Assembly: GCF_035046485.1 (NCBI RefSeq)
Contig: NC_085138.1
Span: 26,728,878 to 26,792,877 of the forward strand
Direction of reading: 5' to 3'
From: Aedes albopictus
Lineage: Eukaryota > Arthropoda > Insecta > Diptera > Culicidae
DNA: 64,000 nucleotides
Shown here: positions 1-11,149 of the stretch, piece after piece
Layout of the letters: each line of letters starts with the position of its first letter
Numbering within the stretch: the stretch's first letter is position 1
Translations under genes and position numbers: made by a program
Notes under the pieces: model-generated
What the model was told of the DNA's origin: nothing
What the model saw: only the letters and a program-made list of their open reading frames with translations
Databases searched by the model: none

Positions 1-1360
1 CATGCAGTGGAAACCGCACGTTTGTTAAACATATTTCTGCTTATTGAATAATCAATGGTATAAAAGTTTAAACACAGTTGCTTAGGTATTCACATCATCT
101 GTCTAATAGTGCTCTAACAATGATAGAATGCAAGCTGCTTCCGACATATTAGATGCCGTTATTCCACATGAGATCTTCAATGGAACAAGCAGCTTATTTA
201 AAGTTTAACAACTTTTGTTTGATCATTTTATTCAACTACACTGATATAGCTTAATCACAAGATGTTACCACGTTTCTTCAATACAAATGTAACACTTTTA
301 TTCAAGCAATGTTGATTAGCAGTGGTACTGTGTCACTTAATTATTGTTGTTCGCCCTGCCCCTTTTTGTAAACACGATTGCTGATTAGGAGCCTAAGAAG
401 AGCAACCGCGGCTACAAGGTTGAAGACCAAACAAACTTCTTGCAGCAGCTCTAAATATCACACTTTTCACACTTTTTAAAACATTCTGACTCACCTTTTA
501 CACTACACGCTCCAACGACAGCAAAATCTGCAGAAAAATACTCCCGAAAATGCAGCTGAAGTGGATCATGGGCGGCTCCTCTGTTTGGTATTGACAATCT
601 AATCTGTCCACTTTTATGCCACCGGTCAATACGGACTCAGCTTCCTTATGTTCATATCTTGTACATATGTAGCTGCCTGGAGATATACACAAGTTTTACA
701 CATTCTCCTCCTGGCACAAAACAGGAGCAGTGAAAATAAATAAAGTTCACTTGTTTGGACGTTGAAATAAAAAAAAGTTCGAAGCGACACCAATCTCACA
801 ACACAACACCGTGAATTACTGACAGACTAACAAAATAGTTAGCATGCATGCCTTATGATTAAACGTTGCGGTTACAATTATTCAATCATTAATCAACTTC
901 AATGTTTATGAAGACAATTAGTTGAATAAAATATTTAAGCAATGTTTAAGCAGCATATGTACGGTAATGTATTCGACTCAGGGATTGAATATTTATATAC
1001 TGCTTAAAATCTGCCGATTCATGTAATTCTGATTGAAGCAGAACGGATGCAGACGAGTGTGAACCCAAAAGTCCAGAGTTCGAGTCTTTCCATTGATGTG
1101 ATTTGTCCCATAAAATGTAATAAAATAAAGATGTTGGGGTACATAATCAGAGAGAGATATTCCAGACACAAATGCAGAAATGTAGAAAGTTAAATCATTT
1201 TTTCATTTTATTGTTACAATGATATTGAAGAAACGTTTAAGCATCGTTTTTGTAGCATTCATTAAACCAAATCTATAAATAGAAATAATTTTTTTAGTTG
1301 TATCACAGCTCCAGCATGTTTTGATTGTATTATGGTGGAATAAATATCGAAGAAAGCTTG

Positions 1361-1392
1361 TTATTATGCACTATGCTGCTAGTGCATAATAA
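1361..1392. repeat. Small perfect hairpin
   Basis: The 12-base arms TTATTATGCACT and AGTGCATAATAA are exact reverse complements around an 8-base loop. No function can be assigned. Confidence 0.5.
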
Positions 1393-1946
1393 TGGTTTCT
1401 AAAACCATTCTTAAATGATTCAACAAATAGTGTTATACAACATTGTTTAATAAACGTGGAAGAAAAGTTTATGATGTATGTGTAAATTGCTGATGGTTCT
1501 AACGTTGAACAAGAGTTTCACAACCGATGTACGATCATTCGATAAACGTTCATTAATCGTGCTTGTAGAACGGTTGATGTTGAATAGATTCTCATTTTTG
1601 GGCGAACAAGAGTTGAAGAACAGTTTTATTTCAAAACTAATCAAATATAATACGACTTCCAGTTTAACAACGTTGCTTTGAGAAACATTTCTTAAAGCAA
1701 AAATTGTTTCTTGGGCTGTAACTTCCATACAAATTTCAATCACAATGCGGAATACGGGGACGCAATCAATCGCTCCCAAATTTTGCACAGTTGTTTTGGA
1801 CGCAAAAAGAAGTCAAAAAAGCTTTGTTCCGGGTTGATGCGGTCAAATTTAAAGTTTCTCCATACAACGTTGACCCACTTTAAATTGTTTATACTTGCCT
1901 TTTTGATATCGTAACGGCCTACTTTTCTTCACTAAATCAAAGAGTT

Positions 1947-1998
1947 GCATTATGGTTCATAATGTAACTCATTTCGGTTGCATTATGAACCATAATGC
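1947..1998. repeat. Inverted repeat of an 18-base unit
   Basis: The 18 bases at 1947-1964 recur as an exact reverse complement at 1981-1998, separated by 16 bases. Each arm is itself nearly palindromic (CATTATG / CATAATG). It may be a remnant of a foldback element. Confidence 0.5.
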
Positions 1999-2329
1999 GA
2001 TTGTTTGATTTGAAACCAGAGTTTCCACGGTAAGAACTTGAAATATTGTGACGGTTATAGATGGTTATAGCACGGCTTGCTTGATTCAAATTTCGAAGGA
2101 TGGAACACATGGACGCTCTCGTTCAGCCAAGGGGAAGCACATTACCATCGTTTAAGTTAAATATATTCTACAGATTTTTTTTGTCATTGCAAAAAATGTT
2201 GTATGCAACTCGTTGCAAAACTCGAGTATGTTTCATGCTGTAAAAATATTCATTTTGCAACTCATTGCATAAATAACTATTTCACTCTAGTACTGTAGTT
2301 CACACACGAAACAAGACGTGTTTCCTTTT

Positions 2330-2948
2330 CTTCCCCCAAAAGGTTATGGGCCCAGCAGTAGTACCAGCGGAAAAAGTAGAAGGTTTCATAAATCAGGATT
2401 TTTTCAACAGAAGATGAGCGGAGATGGTAACGAACTGCTTCTCCCGAACTGCCAGCGATCTAGCGCCTCGTCGGCCGTGAAAACTGGCATACCTGGAAGT
2501 TTGCGCTTCGCACATATCAGGAAGTTGAAGAGCTGTGGGAGGCCGTAGAAGCTACTCTGAACGAAGCTGGAAATTTTCCCGCAGTCAACGCCGTCATTGG
2601 ACCGGAAAGCCCGTGGAAAAATCATGCTTGGGCTGGATCTGACGCTGTACGTTTATGTTCAAGACACGAAGGCAGCCAGTGAAGCTTGGAATAAGCTTAG
2701 TCGAACCACTGAAGAAGGTATTCGAAGACAGTGGCCTCACGCGGAAATGTGAACTTCTCTACAACCTGGACAGCTATGAGTCGATGGAAGCGGATGTGAC
2801 GAAGATGGTTGGTACGGCGAACCAACTGAATGGTGTCAACATGGGCGTCGGTTTGAAGATAGATGAAGAGTTGCTGAAAATGCTGCTCCTCGCTAGGCTG
2901 CCCGAATCCGACAAGGTCATGGTCATGTCAATGGTGAACTCTGAGTAG
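2330..2948 (+). pseudogene. Ty1/copia Gag remnant (UBN2-type), frameshifted
   Basis: Translation in several frames gives a copia-type Gag: a WKFALRTYQEVEELWEAVE-like start near 2490, then DRKARGKIMLGLDLTLYV near 2600, VQDTKAASEAWNKL near 2660, and after a frameshift a UBN2 tail ending in LLARLPESDKVMVMSM. In this family Gag forms the virus-like particle of the retrotransposon. At least two frame changes are needed to read through, so it is dead. The remainder of a copia element follows on the opposite strand at 2984-4365, so the locus is rearranged and is not a single insertion. Confidence 0.75.
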
Positions 2949-2983
2949 ACCTTCGTTACAAATCGCGCTTTTTACCGCTCGAT

Positions 2984-4365
2984 CTAGCCGTCCGTCTTCG
3001 TCTTCAGCTTGAACACCCATTTCGATTTCAGGGACTTCCGCCCGCCGGGAGATCGCATGCTATGGGATTTCATCTCCGCCTCCATTGCTTCATACCATCG
3101 GCTACTATCGTCGCCTTGCACCGCTTCTCTGAACGATTGCGGTTCATCCAAATCATGGTCACATGCAACGCTTGCACTGGTCGCACCTTCCGCAAGAACG
3201 ACAACATCTCTACTCATTCGAAACTCACCACTAGTCGGTTCAAAGACTCGGTATCCTTTGGTGTCCTGGCAGTATCCAACGAAAATACCCTTCTTCGACT
3301 TGGAGTCAAACTTCTTCCGCTTCACTTTTGGAACGTGTATCATCACCACAGACAAACAGACATACTACTCAAATCGAAATCATCGCACGATATAACGGTC
3401 ATTTTGAAAATAACGTGTGGTTCGGACTGTGCTCGCATGTGTCATGGTGGCGCTGCTGTGCCTACATCATCTCTCAATTTTGGAGAGAAATGAACGCGAC
3501 GCCGATCAATGTTTACATAAAATTACTCAATCATGAACCTTCATTCATATTTTATGAATGGATGACACCACGGGGGAGTGGTCACCTGCTAAATTTTTAC
3601 ATCGAGCCGAGGGAAACAACACTTGCAAATGAATGCTTCGGATTGAGCATTATAGAGGGTGCTAGTGAGATGCCAAACGATGTTTTTGAAGCAATTTTCT
3701 TCTAATTAGTATGTCTGTTTGTCTGTGTCATCACGTTGGACCCGAAAACCTTCAGATGTCGCAGGTTGGGCTTCTTTCCTGTCCACGCCTCTTTCGGCGT
3801 TTGTATTCCAACGACCGTGTTGGACATCGATTGATCAGGTAGGCCGCCGTGGAGACAGCTTCCGATCACTGAGCATGCACCGCGCTTTCTCCACCAGTGT
3901 GCGGTTCATGCGCTCTGCAACACCGTTCTGCTCGGTTGTATAAGGGCACGAAGTTTGATGCCGGATGCCTTCTTGTTCCACTTGACGGAAGCCCTTGTCC
4001 CGTTGTCCGTGCGCAGAAAGAACACCACGACCTAGACCACGACCTTCTTGCTGGCATCATCCACGAATGTGACGAAGTATCGACTTCCTCCGAACGATGG
4101 TACTTCCACGGAACCACACAGATCGAAGTGCACCAGCTCCAACAAGTCTGTTGTACTTGAATCGCTGGTTGGAAATAATGGCAAACGCGCCTGCTTGCCT
4201 TCAAGACACGATACGCAATCGGCGAATGCTTCGTTCTTGAAATCGATCCCGTTAGCCACTTGCTTGAGCCTCTTCAAGCTTGCTTCATTCAAATGGCCCA
4301 TGCACTTGTGCCATAATCCGATGTCATTCGCCAGGGAAACTGTCGTATTTTCCTCCTTCAATTAA
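2984..4365 (-). pseudogene. Ty1/copia integrase to RT-start remnant, split by a MITE
   Basis: Reading from 4361 downward, the first frame carries the GAG-pre-integrase motif LWHKCMGHLN, the zinc-binding CVSCLEGKQ and the integrase start VHFDLCGSVEV. The frame then breaks. From 3355 down come the integrase/RT linker (FVGYCQDTKGYRVFEP) and the first RT residues (WYEAMEAEMKSH, WVFKLKTKTDG). A 381 bp MITE with its target duplication splits the region at 3347-3727, between the two halves of a HVPKVKRKKFD-type segment. The order along the minus strand (IN then RT) is the copia order. Frameshifts make it non-functional. Confidence 0.8.
3347..3727. mobile_element. MITE with CACAGACAAACAG ends and 7 bp TSD
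   Basis: The left end CACAGACAAACAGACATACT and the right end are reverse complements over about 20 bases. The element is 381 bp and is flanked by the direct repeat TCATCAC at 3340-3346 and 3728-3734, a 7 bp target site duplication. It sits inside a copia remnant whose reading frame continues on both sides. It has no transposase ORF, so it is a non-autonomous DNA element. A sister copy lies at 42272-42642. Confidence 0.9.
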
Positions 4366-4914
4366 TTATAACGGTAGAATTTTCCGATAAAATTCGAGTA
4401 AAACTCGCGACGCGACTAAACTCGACTTGCCTTTGCAACAATCGTTTACAGAATGATCATCCTTCTTCGAGCTAGTCTGATTCTCCCCCTTTTCTTCCGG
4501 TTCGGACTTGCGTTTCGTTGCGTTACGCTATTTCCTATCTTCTCCCTTCAGAAATTCCGACCTGTCAGTTCAATGCGTTTGAGGGTTTGTGTTTTGTATA
4601 AATTCCACGCTAATATATTTATTTCATTCTAAAAGTTTTATCTTCATATGCGTTTTGCTGAATTATTTAGTTACATATTCGTATAACTTGTTTATCGCTA
4701 TTAAATTCTGTTCGTTAGTTAGCGTGCACATGCCTTGGTCGATATGTAGATTTTATTTTCATTGATGTCCAATTGGGTTCTTTAGGGGTATCCAGATAAT
4801 TTCATAAACAGAATCTTCGACCAAAAATTAGTCGAAATCCAAAATTTCATAATTTTTGGAGTCCGGGAACTATTTTAAAAATGCATTTAAAGTTTGTATG
4901 GAGATATTTTTTGT
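4366..4914. other. Intergenic sequence, nothing recognised
   Basis: Between the copia remnant and the large foldback. Only short chance ORFs are present and no repeat family was recognised. Confidence 0.4.
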
Positions 4915-6490
4915 TCGGGTCGAACTGTCATCACGGTGTGTTGTGTAGAACAACTTTATAATCAAAAAATAAGTAAGTCTGAAATTTTGCCCAATGATAC
5001 TTTGGGCCATTCCCTTCAATTTGCTGGGTCGGTTGAAAACATCCATCGGGGGGTCTAGAACAAAATTTTTTTTTGAAGGTTTTTCTTGCAAAAACAGTTA
5101 AAAGCGCATATTGTAAATTATTGCATCTCCTACAAATAGTCACAACTTTTTTGTCTTTGAGGATAAAACCATAAAACTTTCAGGCGTTTCGAAGTAGTAT
5201 GCGTAGATGACTGTGTGAAAATTTCATTGAAATATGTTGAATGGTTTTCAAGTAATAGCAAAACTATAAAACGCATTCCAAAATACTAGGCTTAGTAGCA
5301 AAAGTCCAACAAAATATCTATATTTTTTATATAATGATACACGAAAAAAATTTAATTCTAAGGACCTTGAGTCATTATGATGGCGGTATGTACTGTGAAA
5401 ACTTGTTTTTCAAATGATGAACAGATACATAGTCAAATACATGAAAGGAAAACACACACAATGTCATTATTTAGCTTTTGACTAAAGTATTAATTATTTA
5501 TCTCAAGAACGTGGTTTTGCGTATACATGTTCATTTTTTTCCATTTTTTGAATAATTAAGGTCTTATCTAAGTATCAGATTGCAAACGAAAGGCTTTAGG
5601 GGAGCGTGGCACAATAGTTTGGATTACAAAAAAACTGTTTGTTATTTTTTCGAAAGATATAGTTTTATGTTGAAAATATTCTACTAGTAAACGACGCTCT
5701 AACAATGATCAATCACTCTTCCTCATGCTTGGAGGAAACCACAGAAAATATTTTTGAGACATCATATGGAAATCGATAAGACTATTTAAATCATTGCTAT
5801 CAAATTGTTTTTCCTTGGCTTCATGCTGAACAGCCTAATTTTCATGCTTATTGTAGAAACATTTTCAATAAGTACTCCGTTCTTTCAACTCTTCTTTCAT
5901 AACTTATTATCAGTTATTCGTTAATAAATGGTGGCATAAGTAATAGGCATCATATTGCTATTAAATTTAAAGACAAATTTAAGTTCAGGTCCAACAGCTA
6001 TGTCAAATATCGTGGAATAATCCGGAAACTATGTTTAGTACCGTAAAGTTGCCCTTGATCGAATATTGCCCAACTGAATTCTGTTTTGATTTCAGTTCTC
6101 GTTATTGTGTCCTGTCTTGGTTTAATGTAGATATACCCTCAACTTCAATGTTATTATGAGGTCTTTAACAGAGTTAACTTGTTTTTATTCTTTGACTAAG
6201 GTGAAATACTATTAAATTTTGAGCTTGTAAACATTAATTCCAAAATAATTTAGTTTCTATACTTTTTTTTCAAAACAGAGATGTTTCCCAATCCTCGAGC
6301 GCTTTTCATGGCTTACCAAATAACATTCAAATATTTTTTTAGGGAAGGCCGACATGCTCAGCAATCATGATAATTGTGTTTATTATAGGATTCGTAATAG
6401 AGGCATACTTGTGCTTGTGACCATGTATACGCAAAACCACGTTCTTGAAATAAATAATTAATACTTTAGTGAAAAGCTACATAATGGCAG

Positions 6491-6783
6491 CACAGAGAAC
6501 AGACATCCAACTCCAGTTCTGAAACTGTGTAAGGAATTTAACGGTCTTTTGAAATCGGCAACACAAGTGGCAATAGCGTGGCGCTGCAATCGATTAATTT
6601 CCCATACTAATTTTATTCACCACTTGAAATGTTTCAATTCACCACTGACTGTGGCAATATGGTGTTTGGCGGCGTTAGTGTTGTCATCGTGTATTGGTTT
6701 GCAACCTCACTCAAGTGAAGATTCAAATCCTTACACAACTTTCTGGATGAAATTTGTTCTAGCCTGGATGTCTGTTCTCTGTG
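6491..6783. mobile_element. 293 bp MITE, CACAGAGAACAG ends, 7 bp TSD
   Basis: It starts CACAGAGAACAGACATCCA and ends with the reverse complement. It is flanked by ATGGCAG at 6484-6490 and 6784-6790, a 7 bp target duplication. It lies in the right arm of the large foldback, so it is younger than that element. A second 293 bp copy lies at 8287-8579. The end sequence resembles that of the 3347-3727 element (shared CACAGA and AACAGACAT). Confidence 0.92.
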
Positions 6784-7278
6784 ATGGCAGTGTGTGTGTT
6801 TTCCTTTCATCTATTTGACTATGTATCTGTTCATCATTTGAAAAACAAGTTTTCACAATACCACCATCATAATGACTCAAGGTCATTAGAATTAAATATT
6901 TTTCATGTATTATTGTATAAAAAAATATAGATATTTTGTTGGACGTTTGCTACTAAGCTTAGTATTTTAGAATGCGTTTGATAGTTTTGCTATTACTTGA
7001 AAATCATTCAACATATTTCAATGAAATTTTCACACAGTCATCAACGCATACTACTTCAAAACGCCTAAAAATTGTATGGTTCTATCTTCAAAGACAAAAA
7101 AGTTGTGACTATTTGTAGGAGATGCAATAATTCACAATATGCGCTTTTAACAGTTTTTGCATGAAAAACCTTCAAAAAAATTTTTTGTTCTAGACCCCCC
7201 GATGGATGTTTTCCACCGACCTAGCAAATTGAAGGGAATGGCCCAAAGTATCACTGGGCAAAATTTCAGACTTACTTA

Positions 7279-7565
7279 GGCCGATGCAAATATTATTTTT
7301 CTTTTATGTCCGGGGCCTCTCGCCGGGTACGAGGGGGGGGGACAAAAATAAATAAGGAACAAACGAAAAAAAAACTATTGAAAATTTTTAAATTATGTCA
7401 ACTATTGAAAAAATATTTTTCAACTATTGAAAAATAGCTGCTTGTAAAAAAATTCCTATTGAAAATGGAGTCATGGGCAGCCATGTTTTTTTTTTCGCCC
7501 CTTCAATATTTTGGAATTTTTGAAGGGGGGGGTGACATAAAACAAATTAAATATTTGTATCGGCC
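7279..7565. mobile_element. MITE with GGCCGATGCAAATATT ends and TTA duplication
   Basis: The terminal inverted repeats are GGCCGATGCAAATATT and AATATTTGTATCGGCC (one mismatch). They are flanked by TTA at 7276-7278 and 7566-7568. A 3 bp TTA-type duplication fits PIF/Harbinger-like MITEs, which is an inference. The element interrupts the right arm of the large foldback, since the arm pairing resumes after it. Interior: poly-G run, AT-rich, no transposase. Confidence 0.8.
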
Positions 7566-7791
7566 TTATTTTTTTGTTTTAAAGTTGCTCTATAAACACA
7601 CCGTGATCATTTTATCGATTGAACTGTCATTTTATCCACGAAAATTAAAACTGTTTTGTTAAATTAACCATCAAAACAAAGGTATTGGAATCCAATAAAA
7701 TCACATTATACTCAGAAAAATGAACTCTTTCGATTAGGCTATAGAAAATAGCAAAATTTTATTCATTAAACAACCCAATTTAATAACGGAC

Positions 7792-8211
7792 CAGTGAAGA
7801 GAATTGTCAGACAAAAGAGGTACAAAACAAGCAACAAAGAAGGTGCGACGATTAGTCATTATCCCTACTGGTGACAGATAATGACATGATCTCGAAATTT
7901 TTTGTTGCAGACAAAACGGAAGCTGAATTTGTTGCGTACTTTTCAACTCGTGAGTAATCAATTATTACTAATCCAAAGTTGAAACTGTTTGATGATAGAG
8001 TTTCACTAGAGTTGCAGTGTTTACCGACTCGAAGTTACCGTTTGAAAATCGCAATGCAAGGCTTAAAAATCTCTAAACTCGTGGTGTACGATGTTAATCC
8101 CATTATTTTCAAGTTGGGACAAACTTATGTCGCATGGGTTGTTTTGTCGCAACAAATACAGGTTGCGACATTGTCATTATTGTTGCGCGATGGTTGAATT
8201 TTGATTCACTG
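7792..8211. mobile_element. 420 bp hAT-like MITE with CAGTGAA ends, 8 bp TSD
   Basis: It begins CAGTGAAGAGAATTG and ends CAATTTTGATTCACTG-like (short imperfect inverted repeats starting CAGTGAA). It is flanked by TAACGGAC at 7784-7791 and 8212-8219, an exact 8 bp duplication typical of hAT elements. Homologous copies in the opposite orientation occur at 15354-15775 and from 63264 to the window end. No transposase is encoded. Confidence 0.9.
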
Positions 8212-8286
8212 TAACGGACACAACATCTCGAATCCAAGTCGACTAATGTTAGCGTGCCTAATTTTCGAACTTGTTTAGAATAGGAC

Positions 8287-8579
8287 CACAGAGAATAGAC
8301 ATCCAAGTCCAGTTCCGAAACTGTGTAAGGAATTTAACGACCATTTGAAATCGGCAACACAAGTGGCAATAGCGTAGCGCTGCAATCGGTTAATTTCCCA
8401 TACTCATTTAATTCACCACTTGAAATGTTTCAATTCACCACTGACAGTGGCAATATGGTGTTTGGTGGCGTTAGTGTTGTCATCGTGTATTGGTTTGCAA
8501 CCTTACTCAAGTAAAGATTCAAATCCTTACACAACTTTTCGAATGAAATTTGTTCTAGCCTGGATGTCTGTTCTCTGTG
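8287..8579. mobile_element. Second 293 bp CACAGAGAA MITE, 7 bp TSD
   Basis: Ends CACAGAGAATAGACATCCA and its near reverse complement. Flanks ATAGGAC at 8280-8286 and 8580-8586 form an exact 7 bp duplication. Same length as, and closely similar to, the copy at 6491-6783. Confidence 0.92.
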
Positions 8580-8603
8580 ATAGGACCAAGGAGAATACAT
8601 TTC

Positions 8604-8856
8604 GACACAGATTATTCATTAGGGCCTAACTGACATTTTCGAATTCTCTTTATCGATCCTCTCTTTGTGTTATTACAGAATGTATATTGAGTTTTCCAAA
8701 GATTTTTTGATTGAAATGCGAAGAAGACGACTACATCTTGCTATAGAAACAAAGAGAATAGTGATTCTGTTTGTTTTGATCAAGTTATTAGCGAAAGAGA
8801 GAGTCGACGAAGAGAAATCGATCAAGTCAGTTAGGCCCTTATGAAAAATCATTGTC
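8604..8856. mobile_element. MITE with AGGGCCTAACTGAC inverted repeats
   Basis: The left arm (CGACAC...AGGGCCTAACTGAC) pairs with the right arm (GTCAGTTAGGCCCTTATG...GTCG). The inner arms also pair (TCGATCCTCTCTTTG against GAAAGAGAGAGTCGA). Homologous elements lie at 44794-45297 (interrupted) and from about 42954 (truncated at a duplication junction). No clear target duplication was found. Confidence 0.7.
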
Positions 8857-9347
8857 GAATTTTATTAAGGTGGCGCAGATAAACATTGCAAACCACTGGT
8901 TGTCTCTTCCACTCTTCTGGTGTTCTTATGCAACTAAAATAGTGACGTCAGACGGAGATTTCTAGTCGACTTGTAGGAGATATCAACTTCAATATCTACT
9001 AGGCATTATTTTTTATCTAGTAGACTTTTATTCGATTTCTACCAGCCATTTCCGAGCGGGTTGGGTATAATCCACCTTCTTCCACGCCGGCGACGACAAG
9101 TTCACTACTTTCATCCCAGACTTCACATTTCTTCGCCGTGAACACCACCTTATGCCCTCGCTTGCCAATGGTACTCACCGATATCGGGTTAGTGGCTATG
9201 TCGGAAACTTTCAGAACGTTGAAAACATCCACTCGTCCATCTTTGGTTTCCGGTGGTGGTCCGGTTCGTGGTCCATGGCAACCGCACTGACAAATGGTTG
9301 ATCCGCACGTGCCATGTGACAGGTGGCACCGGAATCGAAATACCATT

Positions 9348-9428
9348 TGTGGTACTTCCCCAGTTGACGTCTCGACTAATAATGATAATTCCAAGGGCTC
9401 GGCCTACTTGATCTGCTAAACTACCACA
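9348..9428 (-). repeat. 3' LTR of the 898 bp TRIM
   Basis: 81 bp, identical to 10165-10245, with TG...CA ends. The neighbouring TCTCCCTTTCTTTC is a polypurine tract on the minus strand, marking this as the 3' LTR. Confidence 0.88.
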
Positions 9429-9594
9429 TCTCCCTTTCTTTCGAAATTGACCATTGTTCGTTAACCGCAATCACTTCCTCCCGGTCACATCGAGAGATGG
9501 GTGTTTAGACTACAACCGCTCAAATTAAGGATTGTATATAGGCACAGAAAGTGAAACGTTGCAGAACCACTATCTCGTCTAAACGGAAAACTTC

Positions 9595-9905
9595 GTTTCC
9601 GAAGCAGTCCCCCTTTGAGGTGAACTATGAAATCTTGTCGCCTAACTCAAAGGACTGAAGCCATTCCTGAGGCAGTCCACCGTTGGGTGAACTTCATAAT
9701 TATATCGCCTAACTCAACGGATTGCATCCGTTCCTGAGGCAGTTCACCTTTGGGGTGAACTTCGTTATATTTCGCCTAACTCAACGGATTGAATCCGCTC
9801 CTGAGGCAGTTCACCATTAAGGTGAACTTGATAACCGTTTCGCCCAACTCAACGGATAGAATCCGTTCCTGGGGCAGTTCCGTGCAAAGGAACTTGTTTT
9901 TTTCG
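9595..9905 (-). repeat. Tandem double-hairpin units inside the TRIM
   Basis: About five units of roughly 65 bases. Each holds a palindrome of the type AACGGATTGAATCCGTT (seen near 9718, 9783 and 9851) and a second hairpin of the type CAGTTCACC...GGTGAACTTG, separated by CGCCTAACTC. Loops vary while stems are kept (for example ACCTTTGGGGT and ACCATTAAGGT). This suggests selection for RNA structure, which is an inference. Confidence 0.85.
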
Positions 9906-10164
9906 GTTCAGGGAACCGAAGTTCGTTGCCAAGGTAATCACTGTTTGGCTTGATTTTTCACGTATGTTCTATCAGAGCAGGAGAGGGTTCCTTCTTGATC
10001 TTATGATGATTCTTGATCAGCTTCACTTGCAGGACTTGCACGTCCTTGCACGATCTTGAATTTTTAATTGTCTTGATCTCCAAAATGGCTGAGTCGTTTG
10101 GCTGATAATCGTGCCGAAGGCTCTGCTGCTCATCCAAAGCAAACGGGGGTTCTTTCGTCGCCAA

Positions 10165-10245
10165 TGTGGTACTTCCCCAGTTGACGTCTCGACTAATAAT
10201 GATAATTCCAAGGGCTCGGCCTACTTGATCTGCTAAACTACCACA
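10165..10245 (-). repeat. 5' LTR of the 898 bp TRIM
   Basis: 81 bp, identical to the copy at 9348-9428. On the minus strand it is followed by TTGGCGACGA, the presumed primer-binding site. Confidence 0.88.
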
Positions 10246-11149
10246 CCATTCGTCGGTCTTGGCATCGCCAATGCCGAAAACGCTGCACAGTACCTTCTGC
10301 TTGCTTACCTTCGACGACTTCTTGGTATGCGGACAGTTGGCCGCAAAATGTCCCAGCTTTTCGCAGTTCTAGCAGATCTTCTCGTGTTTGCTACCCTCTC
10401 GTTTAACTTTTTCCGGCTCGTTTGGCTGTACAGCGCGCCGCCGTACTGCTGCTGACCGGACCGCGATCAAGTTTTACGTCCTGTAAAATTTTCGCCTTAA
10501 CCGCGTCCACCGTCAATGCTGTCCCGGAAGCTTCTATCCCATGATCATGGACTCGTACTTCTCCGGAAGACACATCAACAAAATCGCCGCGAGCCACGAA
10601 TCGTCCACCTTGAAACCCACGGATGCGAGTTTGCAACTCGTGCTCATCAATTCGTTCACGTACGCCTCGACGCTGGGACAATCAACCAGCCCCACAGAAG
10701 TAAACTTACGCAGCAGTCCAATTTTTCGTGCCAATCCACTGTCCTGGAATGCGGACTGTAACTTCTCCCACGCCTCTTTCGCCGCGGTCGCATCTGACAC
10801 CAGGCTGTAGTTGTAGCCAGGGCCTGCAGCTTCACTTCCTCAGGAACGCCTTCACCGTTCCCGACCACAGCACACCAACTTCCCTCGCGGATCAGGATCA
10901 TCCGCATCGCAAACGACCACGTGGTATAAATTTCCCGTCCTCGTAGCTTCTCAATGGCTGGCAGCTCCACGGAACTCCTGCTGACTCTAACGCTTCATGC
11001 TTCAGTCACGCTGATCGGAACTCCTACTCGTGAGCATCTTCTTTTGCTTCTGCTAAAAAAATCTTGAAATCTGCAGGTTAAATCTGGACTATTGCAAAGT
11101 GAATACACAAGAATGAAAATTTTATTTCTGACAGTAGCGGCACGGATTA

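Larger units (their letters stand above)
1..2320. other. AT-rich stretch without a recognised gene
   Basis: No coding sequence, RNA gene or complete mobile element could be recognised. ORFs here are short and lack any family motif. The sequence contains two small perfect hairpins, listed separately, and scattered poly-A/T runs. Confidence 0.5.
4915..7635. mobile_element. Large foldback element (about 2.7 kb) with long inverted arms
   Basis: The left arm (about 4920-5530) is the diverged reverse complement of the right arm (about 6423-7635). Examples are CTCAAGAACGTGGTTTTGCG at 5503 against CGCAAAACCACGTTCTTGAA near 6430, and AGTCTGAAATTTTGCCC near 4976 against GGGCAAAATTTCAGACT near 7257. 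The right arm is interrupted by two later MITEs (6491-6783 and 7279-7565), each with its own target duplication. The unpaired centre (5531-6422) encodes nothing recognisable. The outer ends are blurred, so the limits are approximate. Confidence 0.75.
9348..10245 (-). mobile_element. TRIM-like miniature LTR retrotransposon, 898 bp
   Basis: Two identical 81 bp direct repeats (9348-9428 and 10165-10245), each beginning TGTGGTA and ending TACCACA, bound an internal region of 736 bp. The target duplication CCATT lies at 9343-9347 and 10246-10250. On the minus strand the first repeat is followed by TTGGCGACGAAAGAACCC, a primer-binding-site-like sequence. The last repeat is preceded by the purine run GAAAGAAAGGGAGA, so the element is minus-oriented. 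There is no gag or pol. The interior holds about five hairpin-rich units. It shares LTR motifs, primer-binding site and internal architecture with the element at 40270-41701. Confidence 0.9.
9017..10970 (-). pseudogene. Ty1/copia Gag-protease remnant split by a TRIM
   Basis: Reading downward from 10970: a Gag start (LRGREIYTTWSFAMRMIL), a frameshift, a UBN2 domain (SDATAAKEAWEKLQ to LLMCLPEKYESMIMG), a broken stretch, then a zinc knuckle around 10345-10385 whose CX2CX4HX4C spacing is kept but which contains a stop. The aspartic protease begins at GDAKTDEW just above 10250 and continues as YFDSGATCHMARADQP just below 9348, interrupted exactly by the 898 bp TRIM. Removing the TRIM and one copy of its 5 bp target duplication restores the junction. 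Integrase and RT of this copy are not found downstream. Confidence 0.85.

Noticed and set aside
3009..3705. Overlapping plus-strand ORFs of 125-143 codons
   Set aside because: They run across the boundary of a MITE and the antisense of a copia remnant, so they cannot be a real gene.
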